64,000 bases of DNA from Microbulbifer harenosus (lineage in GTDB: Bacteria > Pseudomonadota > Gammaproteobacteria > Pseudomonadales > Cellvibrionaceae). The DNA lies in assembly GCF_005771435.1 (NCBI RefSeq), contig NZ_VANI01000010.1:1-64000 (forward strand), given 5' to 3'. Each line of letters opens with the position of its first letter. Within the stretch, counting starts at the first letter, position 1. Below are positions 24,216 to 33,367 of this stretch, piece by piece. A model generated the notes under the pieces. That model was not told the DNA's origin. It saw nothing but the letters and a program-made list of their open reading frames with translations, and did not search any database. The position numbers and the translations under genes are program-made.

Positions 24216-26329
24216 AGGGGCCAGACCCACAACAGCATCGGTACCGACACCGCGACGACCAGCAGCTCCATCGGCAATCCCATCGGCCAGTAATCCCCAA
24301 ACCTGAACCCGCCCGGGCCCAGAATCAGCGTGTTGTTCTGGTGGCCGACTGGTGTCAGGAAGGCACAGGAAGCTCCGATGGCCACCGCCATCAGGAAACT
24401 GTCCGGATTCACGTCGAGTTGCCCCGCCGCACTGAGTGCGATTGCGCACATCACCGCCGCCGTCGCCGCGTTATTCATAAAATCCGACAGGGTCATGGTC
24501 ACCACCAGTATTAGCACCAGCGCCACCACCGGCTGCCCCTGCGCCACATTGTCCAGCATCGATTTGGCCACCACGTCGGCGGCGCCGCTGGAGTCCATCA
24601 CCTCCGCCACCGCAATCAGCGCCCCCAGCAGCACAATTACCGATCCATCTACCGACTCATACACATGTCGCAGCGGAACCACCTTCAGCGCCATATAGGC
24701 CAGCACACAGGTCGCGAAGGAAATGGCCGCCGGCAGCAGACCAAACGCCGCTCCCGCCACCGCCAGTGCCATCGCAATGAGCGCTACATACGCCTTTTCC
24801 TTATTGGGAATGGTGATGTCCCGCTGCGCCAGAGGCACGCACCGCTGTTCGTTGGCGAAGTTGCGCAGGTTTTCCTCGGTACCCATCATCAGCAACGCAT
24901 CGCCACCGGTCAGCGGTGTGGAACGCAGGCGCTTGACCGAGCGACGTCCCTGGCGCGACAGCGCCAACAGGTTGATTTCATAGCGGCCGGCGAGGCGCAG
25001 ATTTTCCGCCGTGCGCCCAATCAGATATGAGTCCGGCAACACGACCATTTCCCGCAGCACCATCTCGGCGCGATCGCGGGCGCGTTTCTCCTCCGCCTCT
25101 TTTTTCTCCTGTCCGCGCTTTATCTCTTCCACTTCAGCGGCGCTCTTCGCTTTCTCTTCCGCGCGCCCCAGCTCGGGAGGTACATCCACTGTACCCGGAC
25201 CGACGAGTTCACGACGGGCATCAGAGCCGTTCGTCGCTGGCCTGGGGGGCTTGCCAGAGGTCCCGCCGGCACTGGCGCCGCTGCTTTCCCGTGCCCCCGT
25301 TGTGTCCTTGCCGTTTTTGTCCTTGCCGTTTTTGTCCTTGCCGTTTTTGTCCTTGCCGTTTTTGTCCTTGCCGTTTTTGTCCTTGCCGTTTTTGTCCTTT
25401 TCGCTCTTTTCCTTTTCGTCCTTGTCTCTGTCCGTTTTTTCCGTGTCCGCCGCCAGCGTCAACCCCAGACTCGAAAGGACCGCCGACAGGGCTTCCGGGT
25501 CGGATTCAATGACCAGCAAATCCCCCGCGCGCACCCTGAGCCCCGGCATGGCGGTTGAGACCCGCGCATTGTTGTGCACGAGGCCAATTACCTGTGCATC
25601 CTCGTCGCCGATCATTTTCACGAGCTCCGCCAGCGATTTGCCGATGGCGGCGCTCTTTTCCCCTACCAGAGCCTCGGTAAGATAGGTGCCCGTTTCAAAG
25701 GTATTCGCACCCACCTGGGTGCGCGCCGGTACCAGACGCCAGCCGATCAGCGCCACGAACAACACCCCCACCAGCGCCACCACCAATCCCACCGGCGTGA
25801 AATCGAACATGCCGTAGCTGCCCGCACCAGCATTGGCGCGGAAGCCGGATACGATCAGATTTGGCGGTGTGCCGATCAGGGTGGTCATCCCCCCGAGAAT
25901 GGTGCCAAAGGACAGCGGCATCAGCACCTTGCCCGGCGGCAGTTCATAGCGATCAGCCACATCCGTGGCCACCGGCATCAACAGCGCCATGGCGCCGACA
26001 TTGTTCATGAAGCCAGACATGCCGGCGCCGAGCGCCGTGAGCGAGGCAATGGCCAGTGTGACACCACCGCGCTTGGGGACGACTTTCTGCGCCAGTGCGT
26101 CCATCGCGCCGGTACTCTGCAGCCCGCGGCTCAGGATCAGCACACAGGCAACGGTGACAACGGCGGGATGGCCAAAACCGCTGAATGCCGCTTCCGGTTC
26201 GATCAGCCCGGTGAACACGCAAGCCAACAGGGAAGCCAGCGCCACCATGTCGTGTCGCCAGGGCCCCCAGATAAAGAGCACGATGGTGACGGCAATAATC
26301 GCGAGAATTACGATCTGGTCGAGGGTCAT
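24212..26329 (-). CDS. SLC13/DASS-type anion transporter with two TrkA-C domains and a KDKNG repeat insert
   Basis: The 705-residue protein begins and ends with multi-pass membrane regions of the SLC13 type (sulfate, citrate or dicarboxylate/sodium symport): GFMNNVGAMALLMPV and LIGTPPNLIVSGFR in the first half match the family's signature loops, and SDFMNNAATAAVMCAIAL with TPVGHQNNTLILGPGGFRFGDYW in the second half the inverted repeat. Between them are two cytoplasmic TrkA-C-like domains (near residues 205-290 and 415-495). They are separated by a charged insert that contains six perfect KDKNG repeats encoded by a 15-bp tandem repeat, then an acidic/basic helix. The substrate cannot be fixed. 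Its tail touches the convergent CBS gene. Confidence 0.87.
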   Translation of the reverse strand: MTLDQIVILAIIAVTIVLFIWGPWRHDMVALASLLACVFTGLIEPEAAFSGFGHPAVVTVACVLILSRGLQSTGAMDALAQKVVPKRGGVTLAIASLTALGAGMSGFMNNVGAMALLMPVATDVADRYELPPGKVLMPLSFGTILGGMTTLIGTPPNLIVSGFRANAGAGSYGMFDFTPVGLVVALVGVLFVALIGWRLVPARTQVGANTFETGTYLTEALVGEKSAAIGKSLAELVKMIGDEDAQVIGLVHNNARVSTAMPGLRVRAGDLLVIESDPEALSAVLSSLGLTLAADTEKTDRDKDEKEKSEKDKNGKDKNGKDKNGKDKNGKDKNGKDKNGKDTTGARESSGASAGGTSGKPPRPATNGSDARRELVGPGTVDVPPELGRAEEKAKSAAEVEEIKRGQEKKEAEEKRARDRAEMVLREMVVLPDSYLIGRTAENLRLAGRYEINLLALSRQGRRSVKRLRSTPLTGGDALLMMGTEENLRNFANEQRCVPLAQRDITIPNKEKAYVALIAMALAVAGAAFGLLPAAISFATCVLAYMALKVVPLRHVYESVDGSVIVLLGALIAVAEVMDSSGAADVVAKSMLDNVAQGQPVVALVLILVVTMTLSDFMNNAATAAVMCAIALSAAGQLDVNPDSFLMAVAIGASCAFLTPVGHQNNTLILGPGGFRFGDYWPMGLPMELLVVAVSVPMLLWVWPL
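25306..25395. repeat. Six perfect tandem copies of a 15-bp unit inside the transporter gene
   Basis: CCTTGCCGTTTTTGT is repeated six times without a mismatch, encoding the KDKNG pentapeptide on the minus strand. Because the unit is 15 bp, copy-number changes by slippage keep the reading frame. Diverged units continue to about 25430. Confidence 0.95.
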
Positions 26330-26517
26330 AGAATGGCAGGATTCCGCGGCTTGTTTCGCCCGCGGGAAGTCAGCGGGTCAATCACAAACATAGTGGATTT
26401 GTGCCGGGGCAATATTCGCGAATCTGCATGAAAGCGGATCGTTCGACAGAACTCGCCGGCGGAACTTCTATAATTCTCCGGGCACAAAAACACTAACCGA
26501 CACAATTGCAGTACACC

Positions 26518-27432
26518 ATGTCGCCAATCAGCATTTCAGTAACGCCCCATTCACTCACTGCCCGATTCCTTGGCCTGGCGCTGTTCAGCGCACTGCTTCT
26601 GGGTAGCGCGGCTCCGGCTCTGGCCAAGAATCCGTGGGAGGCGATAAAACGCCCGTCAAACCAGTTACCCGAAAGTATCGGCAGCTACAGCAATGGTTGC
26701 CTGAGTGGCGCGGAGAAGATGCCGCTGCGGGGGGAGGGTTTCCAACTGGTGCGCACCGGACGCAACCGCCACTACGGCAGCCCCTACCTGGTGGAGTTCC
26801 TCAAGGACTTTTCCAACGCGGTGGAAGAAAACGGGCTAGGCCGCCTGCAGATCGGCGACATGTCGATGGCCCGCGGCGGCCCGTTCAGCAGCGGCCACGC
26901 CAGCCATCAGATGGGATTGGACGCGGATATCTGGTTCTCCCAGGACAAGCGCGCGGCGGAGCGCCCGCTGACCGCATGGGAACGGGACAACATATCCGCC
27001 ACACCCATCGCCGACGACCGCAAACACATTCTGTTGAAACGGAATTGGGACCCGCGTATTCCCGGCATTCTGCGCATTGCCTCCGAGGACCCCCGTGTCG
27101 CGCGAATCTTCGTGCACCCTACCATCAAGCGGAAAATGTGCGATATTGCCGGTAACGACAACGAGTGGCTGCGCAAAGTGCGCCCCTGGTGGGGGCACAA
27201 CTATCATTTTCATGTGCGCCTGAACTGCCCGCCGGGAGACAGCAGCTGTGTGCCGCAGCCCAAAGTGAGTGGCAAACCCTGTGAAGGCGGCCTGGACTGG
27301 TGGTTTAGCGATGAGTTTTACGCCATCCTGAACGGCACTGCGCCGGCAAAACCAAAACCGGAGAAACCGCCGAAAAAGCCTGAAATGCCGGCGCAATGTG
27401 CGCAGGTACTCTCCGCACCGGCGGCGCCCTGA
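26518..27432 (+). CDS. mepA: Penicillin-insensitive murein endopeptidase MepA
   Basis: MepA is a periplasmic LAS-type metallopeptidase that cuts D-alanyl-meso-diaminopimelyl cross-links in peptidoglycan. A signal peptide (ending GSAAPALA) precedes the conserved NGCLSGAEKMPLRGEGFQL, then GDMSMARGGPFSSGHASHQMGLDADIWF with the zinc-binding HxxGxD, and RPWWGHNYHFHVRLNCP with the HxH ligand. Cysteines that form disulphides in MepA are kept. The ATG at 26518 is used; a TTG 12 bases upstream is possible, and neither has a strong ribosome site. The C-terminal proline/lysine-rich tail is loosely conserved. It lies just upstream of a D-Ala-D-Ala ligase gene. Confidence 0.9.
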   Translation: MSPISISVTPHSLTARFLGLALFSALLLGSAAPALAKNPWEAIKRPSNQLPESIGSYSNGCLSGAEKMPLRGEGFQLVRTGRNRHYGSPYLVEFLKDFSNAVEENGLGRLQIGDMSMARGGPFSSGHASHQMGLDADIWFSQDKRAAERPLTAWERDNISATPIADDRKHILLKRNWDPRIPGILRIASEDPRVARIFVHPTIKRKMCDIAGNDNEWLRKVRPWWGHNYHFHVRLNCPPGDSSCVPQPKVSGKPCEGGLDWWFSDEFYAILNGTAPAKPKPEKPPKKPEMPAQCAQVLSAPAAP

Positions 27433-27473
27433 CAAATAGACCGATTGATAAGAATTCGACGGATGAGAGCCCG

Positions 27474-28478
27474 ATGAGCCAACAGAATGATATCCAGGTA
27501 CTGCTGATCTGCGGCGGTGGCGGCAGCGAACACGATGTATCCCTGCGCACCGCGGATTTCATCCAGCGCGAGCTGGCGAAATCACCAGGCATCCAGCTCA
27601 CCCGGGTCACCATGGACAGCGCCGGCCGGCTGCAGGATGCCGAAGGCACCCTGCGTGAGTTGCGCTCGGACAAGCTGCTCTACAGCGCCAGTGGCGCCGC
27701 GCAGCCGGTGGATTACGTCATTCCCGCCATTCACGGCTATCCGGGTGAAACCGGCGATCTGCAGTCGCAGCTGGAGATACTCGGCCTCCCCTATTACGGT
27801 TGCGGTCCCGAGGCCAGCAAGATCTGCTTCAATAAGATCACCACCAAACTGTGGCTCAGCGCGCTCGGTATCGACAATACCCCCTACCAGTTCCTCTGTG
27901 CCAACACCGCGGAGGAAACCGCCAAGGCCCGCGACGCGCTCAAGCTGTGGGGCGAGGTGTTTGTAAAAGCATCCAGCCAGGGTTCCTCTGTGGGCTGCTA
28001 CAAGGTGAGCGACGAAGCCGCGCTGGAAAGCGCATTGCAGGAAGCCTTTACCCTGTCCCCCTACGTGCTGGTGGAAAAATGCCTCAAGGTGCGCGAACTG
28101 GAAGTCGCGGCCTACACCTATGAGGGAGAGCTGGTGATTACCGCGCCCGGCGAAGTCTGCGCGCCATCAGATACCTTCTACAGCTACGATGAAAAATACG
28201 CGGAGGGCAGCCGTGCACTGACTCATGTGGTGGCGGAGGGGCTGTCTGAAGCCCAGTTGGGCTGGATTGACGCGGCATCGCGGCGGGCCTTTGTCGGCCT
28301 GCAACTGGAAGACCTGTCGCGGATTGATTTCTTCCTCACCGAGAGCGGCGAAATCTATCTGAACGAAGTCAACACCTTTCCCGGGATGACGCCCATTTCC
28401 ATGTTTCCGAAAATGTTGCAGAACCACGGGCACGACTTCTGCGCCTACCTCACCGCACTGATCCGCCGTGCGGTGTGA
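27474..28478 (+). CDS. ddl: D-alanine--D-alanine ligase
   Basis: The enzyme joins two D-alanines with ATP for the peptidoglycan stem peptide in the cytoplasm. The 334-residue frame from ATG 27474 shows the ligase start LLICGGGGSEHDVSLRTA, HGYPGETGDLQSQLEILGLPYYGC, the ATP-grasp core KASSQGSSVGCYKV and the C-terminal EIYLNEVNTFPGMTPISMFPKM with the metal-binding E and N. Upstream codons in the frame (from 27396) overlap the mepA tail and lack a ribosome site. Since most genomes carry ddl inside the mur/fts cluster, this may be a second copy or a variant; together with mepA it forms a small cell-wall pair. Confidence 0.88.
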   Translation: MSQQNDIQVLLICGGGGSEHDVSLRTADFIQRELAKSPGIQLTRVTMDSAGRLQDAEGTLRELRSDKLLYSASGAAQPVDYVIPAIHGYPGETGDLQSQLEILGLPYYGCGPEASKICFNKITTKLWLSALGIDNTPYQFLCANTAEETAKARDALKLWGEVFVKASSQGSSVGCYKVSDEAALESALQEAFTLSPYVLVEKCLKVRELEVAAYTYEGELVITAPGEVCAPSDTFYSYDEKYAEGSRALTHVVAEGLSEAQLGWIDAASRRAFVGLQLEDLSRIDFFLTESGEIYLNEVNTFPGMTPISMFPKMLQNHGHDFCAYLTALIRRAV

Positions 28479-28489
28479 GACCGCAGAGG

Positions 28490-29080
28490 TCAACCCGCTT
28501 TCGGCATCCCGTCTGCCAATAGCCACCCCACCTGCCGCGGCCGGGAAAACTGGCCGCGCAGAAACTCCATCTGGTCGCCGCGAATCCGCACACTGTTAAT
28601 TAGCGCCAGGTACTCCGCCGCATTGGGTACAAACGGCAGCGCCAGCAACTCCATATCAATATCCTGCAACAGCCGGTTTCCCTTGTGCTGATTGCAGCGC
28701 CGGCAGGCAGTGACTACATTCTCCCAGGCATCGCGCCCCCCTTTGGACACCGGGTGTACGTGGTCCCGGGTCAGTTCGCGCAGCGGAAACCAGCTGCCGC
28801 AGTAGAGGCAGGTGTGTTCGTCTCTCGCAAACAGAGCGCGGTTGGTGAGCGGAGGGCGATTGCGTGGGCGCGCCATGCGCTCGCCACCGCAGGCGATGAT
28901 CGCAGCGAGATCCAGCCGCGAGCGCTCACCACTGCGGTTGACGCCGCCGCGCACCGTCTGCACCACACCGCCAAGGGTCCAGGTGACCAGATCGCGTACA
29001 TACAGACAGGCGGCTTCCTCCCAACTCAACCACTCCAGCGGCTGCCCTGCGAGATTCAATCTCAGGATTTGTGCTTGCAT
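28490..29080 (-). CDS. HNH endonuclease family protein
   Basis: ATG 29078-29080 has GGAGGTG six bases upstream and begins the conserved MQAQILRLNLAGQPLEWLSWEEA segment; longer frames upstream are not supported. Of 196 residues, the HNH core is CLYCGSWFPLRELTRDHVHPVSKGGRDAWENVVTACRRCNQHKG (near 93-136), with the two CxxC zinc knuckles, the DH pair and the N of the HNH site. This single-domain group is widespread on gammaproteobacterial chromosomes and is not tied to a known restriction or mobile system. Its job is unknown. Confidence 0.88.
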   Translation of the reverse strand: MQAQILRLNLAGQPLEWLSWEEAACLYVRDLVTWTLGGVVQTVRGGVNRSGERSRLDLAAIIACGGERMARPRNRPPLTNRALFARDEHTCLYCGSWFPLRELTRDHVHPVSKGGRDAWENVVTACRRCNQHKGNRLLQDIDMELLALPFVPNAAEYLALINSVRIRGDQMEFLRGQFSRPRQVGWLLADGMPKAG

Positions 29081-29944
29081 GTGTTCACCTCCGGTATTGG
29101 CATACTCCGAAAACCACAGAGCCCCGAAGGAATTCCGGCGCGGTTCTGGTGGCGGAGCAGGAAAAGGCGTTGAAACAGGGATCGGGACTGGAGCGGGAAA
29201 TAACGACGGATAAAGCGGGAAAATGCGGTGGCGCGAGAGAAACTGGGGAAAAGAGACGAAATCTGGAAGCGATGAAGGCTTGACCACCAATGATGCCAGG
29301 GTGGCTGCGTAACAAACGAATACAGCAGTAGATTACTGAATGCTTTATCCTCCGCGGCCACAATTTTTGGACCGTCTTGTGCTGATTAAAGCGGAGGTTT
29401 GTTACGATTTCCAGACAGCCGGCAGAATGTGGTGCAGATCTTTGGTGCAGAACGGCAAAGTGTCACGATCGGCACCCATTACAGGATGTGCTAAATGAGG
29501 GAGAAAGCGCGGGAGAGCCAGAATGGAATCGGCGGCCAGAGGGGAAATTTGCAGCGCCCCAAATGTAAAACACCGCTTGAGCAGTCCAGCCCAAGCGGTG
29601 CGTCTCACAGGATGGTGCCCAAATCCATTCAGGCTGGCAGCGCGGTCTCCAATCCTTGGGAACCTGTCCTTGCCGCCGGTGCAATCCGTTATCCGTCCTT
29701 GCAATTACATTATGGTCGCTGGAGAAAATTCGGGTAGTGGGAAAGTGCTGAACTTGATGTAAGAGATGTCTTACATACATGTGACTGGCGTCACACTTTT
29801 CTTGGAAAGGGATTCGGGGGAGCGGTGTCGTGTGTCGCAACTGGTACTGCTGTGCGACATTTAGCGGCCTACTATAGTTACTTTTGTTACGAGATCAAGA
29901 CGATTGTGAGAGCCTCGTCGAAAAGCGCGCTAACTTCTTATTTC
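29081..29944. other. Long intergenic region upstream of the sorbosone-dehydrogenase-like gene
   Basis: About 860 bases hold no convincing gene. Several frames are open, but none has a good start or a recognisable product. A 9-bp perfect hairpin (CACCGCTTG at 29571-29579 with CAAGCGGTG at 29592-29600) is present. The open frame of the downstream gene extends back to 29825, so its exact start is uncertain. Confidence 0.4.
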
Positions 29945-31444
29945 ATGGCAGTATTTGCCGCCATCAGCATTGTTTTACTGGTGGCGGCGGTCGTCGCTGG
30001 CCTGATTCCCGGTGTCAATCTGCCCTGGGGTCAGTTGCTGGGCGCGCATACCGATGACAAGACGGTGCGGCACCAGTTGCAGTTGGCACCGGGTTATCGT
30101 CTGGACCTCTACAGCGACGAAGTACCCAACGCGCGTTTTATGGCGGTAACCCGCAACGGCGACCTGCTGGTTTCACAGCCCAGGCTCGGACAGGTGAGCC
30201 TGCTGCTGGCGGATCGCAATGGCGATGGCAAGGCCGACGGCCAGCGGGTACTGATCGATGGCCTGCAGCGTCCCCACGGTCTGGCACTGTTTGAGGACTG
30301 GCTGTACATCGCCGAAAGCAATGGTGTCGGCCGCGCGCTATTCGACCACTCCGACGGACGCATCGCCGGTCGCTATCAGAAGATCGTGACCGGGCTTGCG
30401 GATACCGGAAACCACTGGACCAAGACCATCGGCATGGGGCCGGATGGCTGGATGTACCTCTCCAGCGGCTCCACCTGCAATGTGTGCAAAGAGGAAGACC
30501 CGCACCGCGCTGCCATTATGCGCTTTCGCCCGGACGGCAGTCAGTTCGAGATTTATGCCACAGGACTGCGCAACAGTGTGGGATTCGACTGGTCGCCGAA
30601 AGACGGTGCCCTCTACGCCACCGACAACGGACGCGACTGGCTGGGAAACGACTTTCCGCCCTGCGAGCTGAACCGTATTGTGCAGGATGGCTTTTACGGC
30701 TGGCCCTATGCCAACGGCGACCGCGTACCCGATCCGGATTTTGGTGAGGGGAAAAACTCGGAGATCCAGCAGAAAATCGCCGCATCCATCCCTCCGGTAT
30801 ACGAGTTTCGCGCTCACAACGCGCCGCTGGGTATGCGTTTTCTGCGCAGTCCGGAACAGCCGGCGAGATACCGCGATGCCGCGCTGGTGGCACTGCACGG
30901 ATCCTGGAACCGGGATGTGAAAGACGGCTACAAAGTGGTGGCGCTGCACTGGGATGGCAGCGGCAAGATTCGCGCGGAAGATTTTCTGTGGGGATTTCTG
31001 GGGGATGACCGCAATACGGTGTACGGCCGCCCGGTGGATATCGCCGAAGATGCGCGCGGTAATATTTACATCTCCGACGACTACGCCGGCGCGGTGTACC
31101 GGGTGCAACCGGGCGCGGCGAAACAGAATGCATCCGCCGCACCCGCAGACCAACGCCCCTCGATCATCGCGCCCAAAAAGCCGCTCGCTATTGATGGTGA
31201 CGCCGCGCGCCAGGGGGCGCAGATCTTCGAGCGACGCAACTGCATCCGCTGCCACCAGCAACTACCGCTGGAAGACCTGAGCCGCAGGTACACGCTCAAA
31301 CAGCTGGCGGATTACTTTGACACACCGACACCGCCGATGCCGAACTATGGCTTTAGCAACAGTCAGAAACGGGCGCTGGCGCACTATTTGATGGAGCGGG
31401 AGATTCAAGGCGGCGGGCGACAGATCCAGAATTTTCTACCCTGA
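29945..31444 (+). CDS. Sorbosone-dehydrogenase-like PQQ beta-propeller with C-terminal cytochrome c domain
   Basis: After a membrane anchor or signal segment (FAAISIVLLVAAVVAGLIP) the protein carries a six-bladed glucose/sorbosone dehydrogenase propeller with NRDVKDGYKVVALHWDG, TDNGRDWLGNDFPPCELN and YGWPYANGDRVPDPDFG, typical of the L-sorbosone dehydrogenase/PQQ group. A cytochrome c domain follows (NCIRCHQQLP, heme motif CxxCH near residue 435 of 499). It probably oxidises a sugar or aldehyde in the periplasm and passes electrons to the chain. The ATG at 29945 is chosen for the hydrophobic start; GTG 29906 or 29825 are alternatives and none has a clear ribosome site. Confidence 0.78.
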   Translation: MAVFAAISIVLLVAAVVAGLIPGVNLPWGQLLGAHTDDKTVRHQLQLAPGYRLDLYSDEVPNARFMAVTRNGDLLVSQPRLGQVSLLLADRNGDGKADGQRVLIDGLQRPHGLALFEDWLYIAESNGVGRALFDHSDGRIAGRYQKIVTGLADTGNHWTKTIGMGPDGWMYLSSGSTCNVCKEEDPHRAAIMRFRPDGSQFEIYATGLRNSVGFDWSPKDGALYATDNGRDWLGNDFPPCELNRIVQDGFYGWPYANGDRVPDPDFGEGKNSEIQQKIAASIPPVYEFRAHNAPLGMRFLRSPEQPARYRDAALVALHGSWNRDVKDGYKVVALHWDGSGKIRAEDFLWGFLGDDRNTVYGRPVDIAEDARGNIYISDDYAGAVYRVQPGAAKQNASAAPADQRPSIIAPKKPLAIDGDAARQGAQIFERRNCIRCHQQLPLEDLSRRYTLKQLADYFDTPTPPMPNYGFSNSQKRALAHYLMEREIQGGGRQIQNFLP

Positions 31445-31448
31445 GTAG

Positions 31449-31521
31449 GTCATCCCGGCCTTGAGCCGGGATCCAGCTCCACCAAAGCCAAACTCTGGAT
31501 ACCGGCCTGCGCCGGTATGAC
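31449..31521. repeat. Double-hairpin intergenic repeat (REP-like) between convergent genes
   Basis: Two hairpins, ATCCCGGC/GCCGGGAT (31452-31472) and ATACCGGC/GCCGGTAT (31499-31518), are bracketed by GTCAT and ATGAC. This CATCCCGGC...GCCGGTATGAC type of element is common between genes in many proteobacteria. It may also stop transcription from both sides. Confidence 0.65.
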
Positions 31522-31532
31522 GATAGTAAGTA

Positions 31533-32081
31533 TTACTGCACCTTCGGCCGCTTCTGCAATTTCCGCTGCAGCGTGCGCCGGTGCATTCCCAGCACCCGGG
31601 CAGTGGCGGAAATATTTCCATCATTCTCCGCGAGCACCCGCTGGATATGCTCCCACGCCAGCCGGTTTACCGAAGGTGGCGCACTCGCGATATCCGGCAG
31701 CGGCGGCGCCTCATGGCGGGCACCCGGATCCCCGAGCAGTGCCGCCACCAGCTGATCACCACCCGCGGGTTTGCACAGATAATCGTCCGCACCGAGTTTG
31801 ATCGCCGCCACCGCCGTGGGGATGCTGGAATAGCCGGTGAGAAGAACGATGCGCGCACGGGGATTCGATGAGCGCAGCGGCGCGATTAGCTCCAGGCCGC
31901 TGTCGTGGTGAATTTTCAGGTCCAGCAGCGCGCTGTCGAACCTTTCCCGGGCAATGATACCCTGCGCTTCATCCACATTTGCCGCCACCCGGGTCTCAAA
32001 GCCGCGGCGGGACATAGCCCGCTCCAGCATATTCCGGGTGCCGGATTCGTCGTCGACAATCAACAGGCGCGGCTTGTTCAC
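31533..32081 (-). CDS. regA: RegA/ActR/PrrA-type response regulator
   Basis: The 182-residue protein has a receiver domain with the acidic DDE pair (residues 10-12), the phosphorylated aspartate in LLDLKI (near residue 53) and the KPAG lysine. A proline-rich linker leads to a Fis-type helix-turn-helix (WEHIQRVLAENDGNISATARVLGMHRRTLQRKL), the exact layout of the RegA/PrrA/ActR redox regulators. In those systems the regulator controls respiratory and redox genes. Its ATG overlaps the stop of the sensor kinase gene, so they are co-translated. Confidence 0.88.
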   Translation of the reverse strand: MNKPRLLIVDDESGTRNMLERAMSRRGFETRVAANVDEAQGIIARERFDSALLDLKIHHDSGLELIAPLRSSNPRARIVLLTGYSSIPTAVAAIKLGADDYLCKPAGGDQLVAALLGDPGARHEAPPLPDIASAPPSVNRLAWEHIQRVLAENDGNISATARVLGMHRRTLQRKLQKRPKVQ

Positions 32082-33367
32082 GGCAACAATATCTCCCTGG
32101 GCTTGGTGGCGAGTGGCAGCTCGATGATGGCCACGGTGCCGGAAAGCCGCTCGCGGGCCTTCAAGGTGAGGCGGCCCCCCAATTGCGCCAGCGCGGTTTT
32201 ACTCAGAATCAGACCGATACCAAAACCCTTGGGTTCCAGACTGCCGATATCCAGCCCCGCGCCGCTATCGGCGATTTCCACAGACAGGCGCTCGCCGTTC
32301 CACTGGGCCTTTATGTCCACCGGTGCTTTTTTTCCCGCCGCGAGCGAGGCATCCAGCGCATTATTGAGCAGGTTGATGAGGGTTTGCTCCAGGGTCAGCG
32401 GCAGTCGCGCCTCGAGAGTTGCGGGGCCCTGCTGTACCAGTGCAAAACGCGCGTCTGGGCGCAGCAGCTGCCAGCGCTCCAGGCTGCGCTCGAGAAATTT
32501 CGCCACCGGCTGGAATTCGTCGCGGCCCTCCGGGTCGCGGGCACGGCTCTTCAACTGCTCCAGTGCCTGCTTGCACAGGCCGACCTGCTGCTGCAGCAGA
32601 GCCAGATCCTGCTCGTCGATGTCGTTATCCTTATCGCGCTGGGCCTGCAATTCTTCCACAAGTAATCCAATGGTCTGCAACGGCGAGGCCAGTTCGTGCG
32701 CGGTGCCCGCGGCGAGGGTGCCGAGCGACAACACCTGATCCCGCCGCGCCTGCTCCTGCCTCAGTTTGTGCAGATGGCGGTCGCGCCTGCGCAGGGCTTC
32801 CGCCATGCTGTTAACAAATCCCGCAATCAGCAGCGCAGAAAAGGTAAACGTGGCCCACATGCCGATCAGGTGGCGATAGAACTCGCTGCTGGCCGCTGGC
32901 ATATCGGGCGCTGCGTGGCCGCTGTGACCGCCATCAACTCCGGGGAAAAAGATCATCAGTGCGGTGTAGATGGCGATGCTGATGGCGGCCATCAACCAGG
33001 CGTAAACACGCGGCTGGGTGGCGGCGGCGATGGTGAGAGGGACCAGCAGATAGGTGACGAACGGGTTCGCAGCGCCGCCGCTGAAGGCGAGCAGCGGCGG
33101 CAGCCACAGCCAATCCATCAGCAGGTGGCCGAAAAACTCGGCGCGACCGACAGCGACACTGCCGCGGGCGCGCCAGGCGCTGATCAGGGTGGTAATCACC
33201 CCCAGCAATACAAACACCAGCGCGCCACCGCTCAGCGCATCCGCCAGCCACAGGCTGGCGCCGATATAGGCACTGAGTGCCAGAGCGCGCAGTACAGTGA
33301 GGCGCCGCAGATTGGTGATGACGGTTTTATCCCCGGCCTCTGGCGGCGTGGGTAAAGCGGAAGTCAC
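32078..33367 (-). CDS. regB: RegB/PrrB-type redox sensor histidine kinase
   Basis: The 429-residue kinase has about six membrane helices in the first 185 residues and then the H-box GTAHELASPLQTIGLLVEELQ (near residue 220), N-, G1- and G2-boxes (LINLLNNALDAS, IADSGAGLDIG, GFGIGLILSKTALAQLGG). The TAHELASPL form with L after the histidine is typical of RegB/PrrB. In that family the membrane part senses quinone redox state. Together with the overlapping regA it forms an operon; the sorbosone-dehydrogenase-like cytochrome gene nearby is convergent and could be a target. Confidence 0.86.
   Translation of the reverse strand: MTSALPTPPEAGDKTVITNLRRLTVLRALALSAYIGASLWLADALSGGALVFVLLGVITTLISAWRARGSVAVGRAEFFGHLLMDWLWLPPLLAFSGGAANPFVTYLLVPLTIAAATQPRVYAWLMAAISIAIYTALMIFFPGVDGGHSGHAAPDMPAASSEFYRHLIGMWATFTFSALLIAGFVNSMAEALRRRDRHLHKLRQEQARRDQVLSLGTLAAGTAHELASPLQTIGLLVEELQAQRDKDNDIDEQDLALLQQQVGLCKQALEQLKSRARDPEGRDEFQPVAKFLERSLERWQLLRPDARFALVQQGPATLEARLPLTLEQTLINLLNNALDASLAAGKKAPVDIKAQWNGERLSVEIADSGAGLDIGSLEPKGFGIGLILSKTALAQLGGRLTLKARERLSGTVAIIELPLATKPREILLP

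Noticed and set aside
25306..25395. Possible CRISPR-like or satellite array because of the regular 15-bp repeat
   Set aside because: There are no spacers, the unit is in frame with the transporter gene and encodes KDKNG repeats.
29402..29704. A 100-codon minus-strand frame upstream of the sorbosone-dehydrogenase-like gene
   Set aside because: No domain, no ribosome site, and overlapping frames on both strands of equal quality, so no gene is supported.
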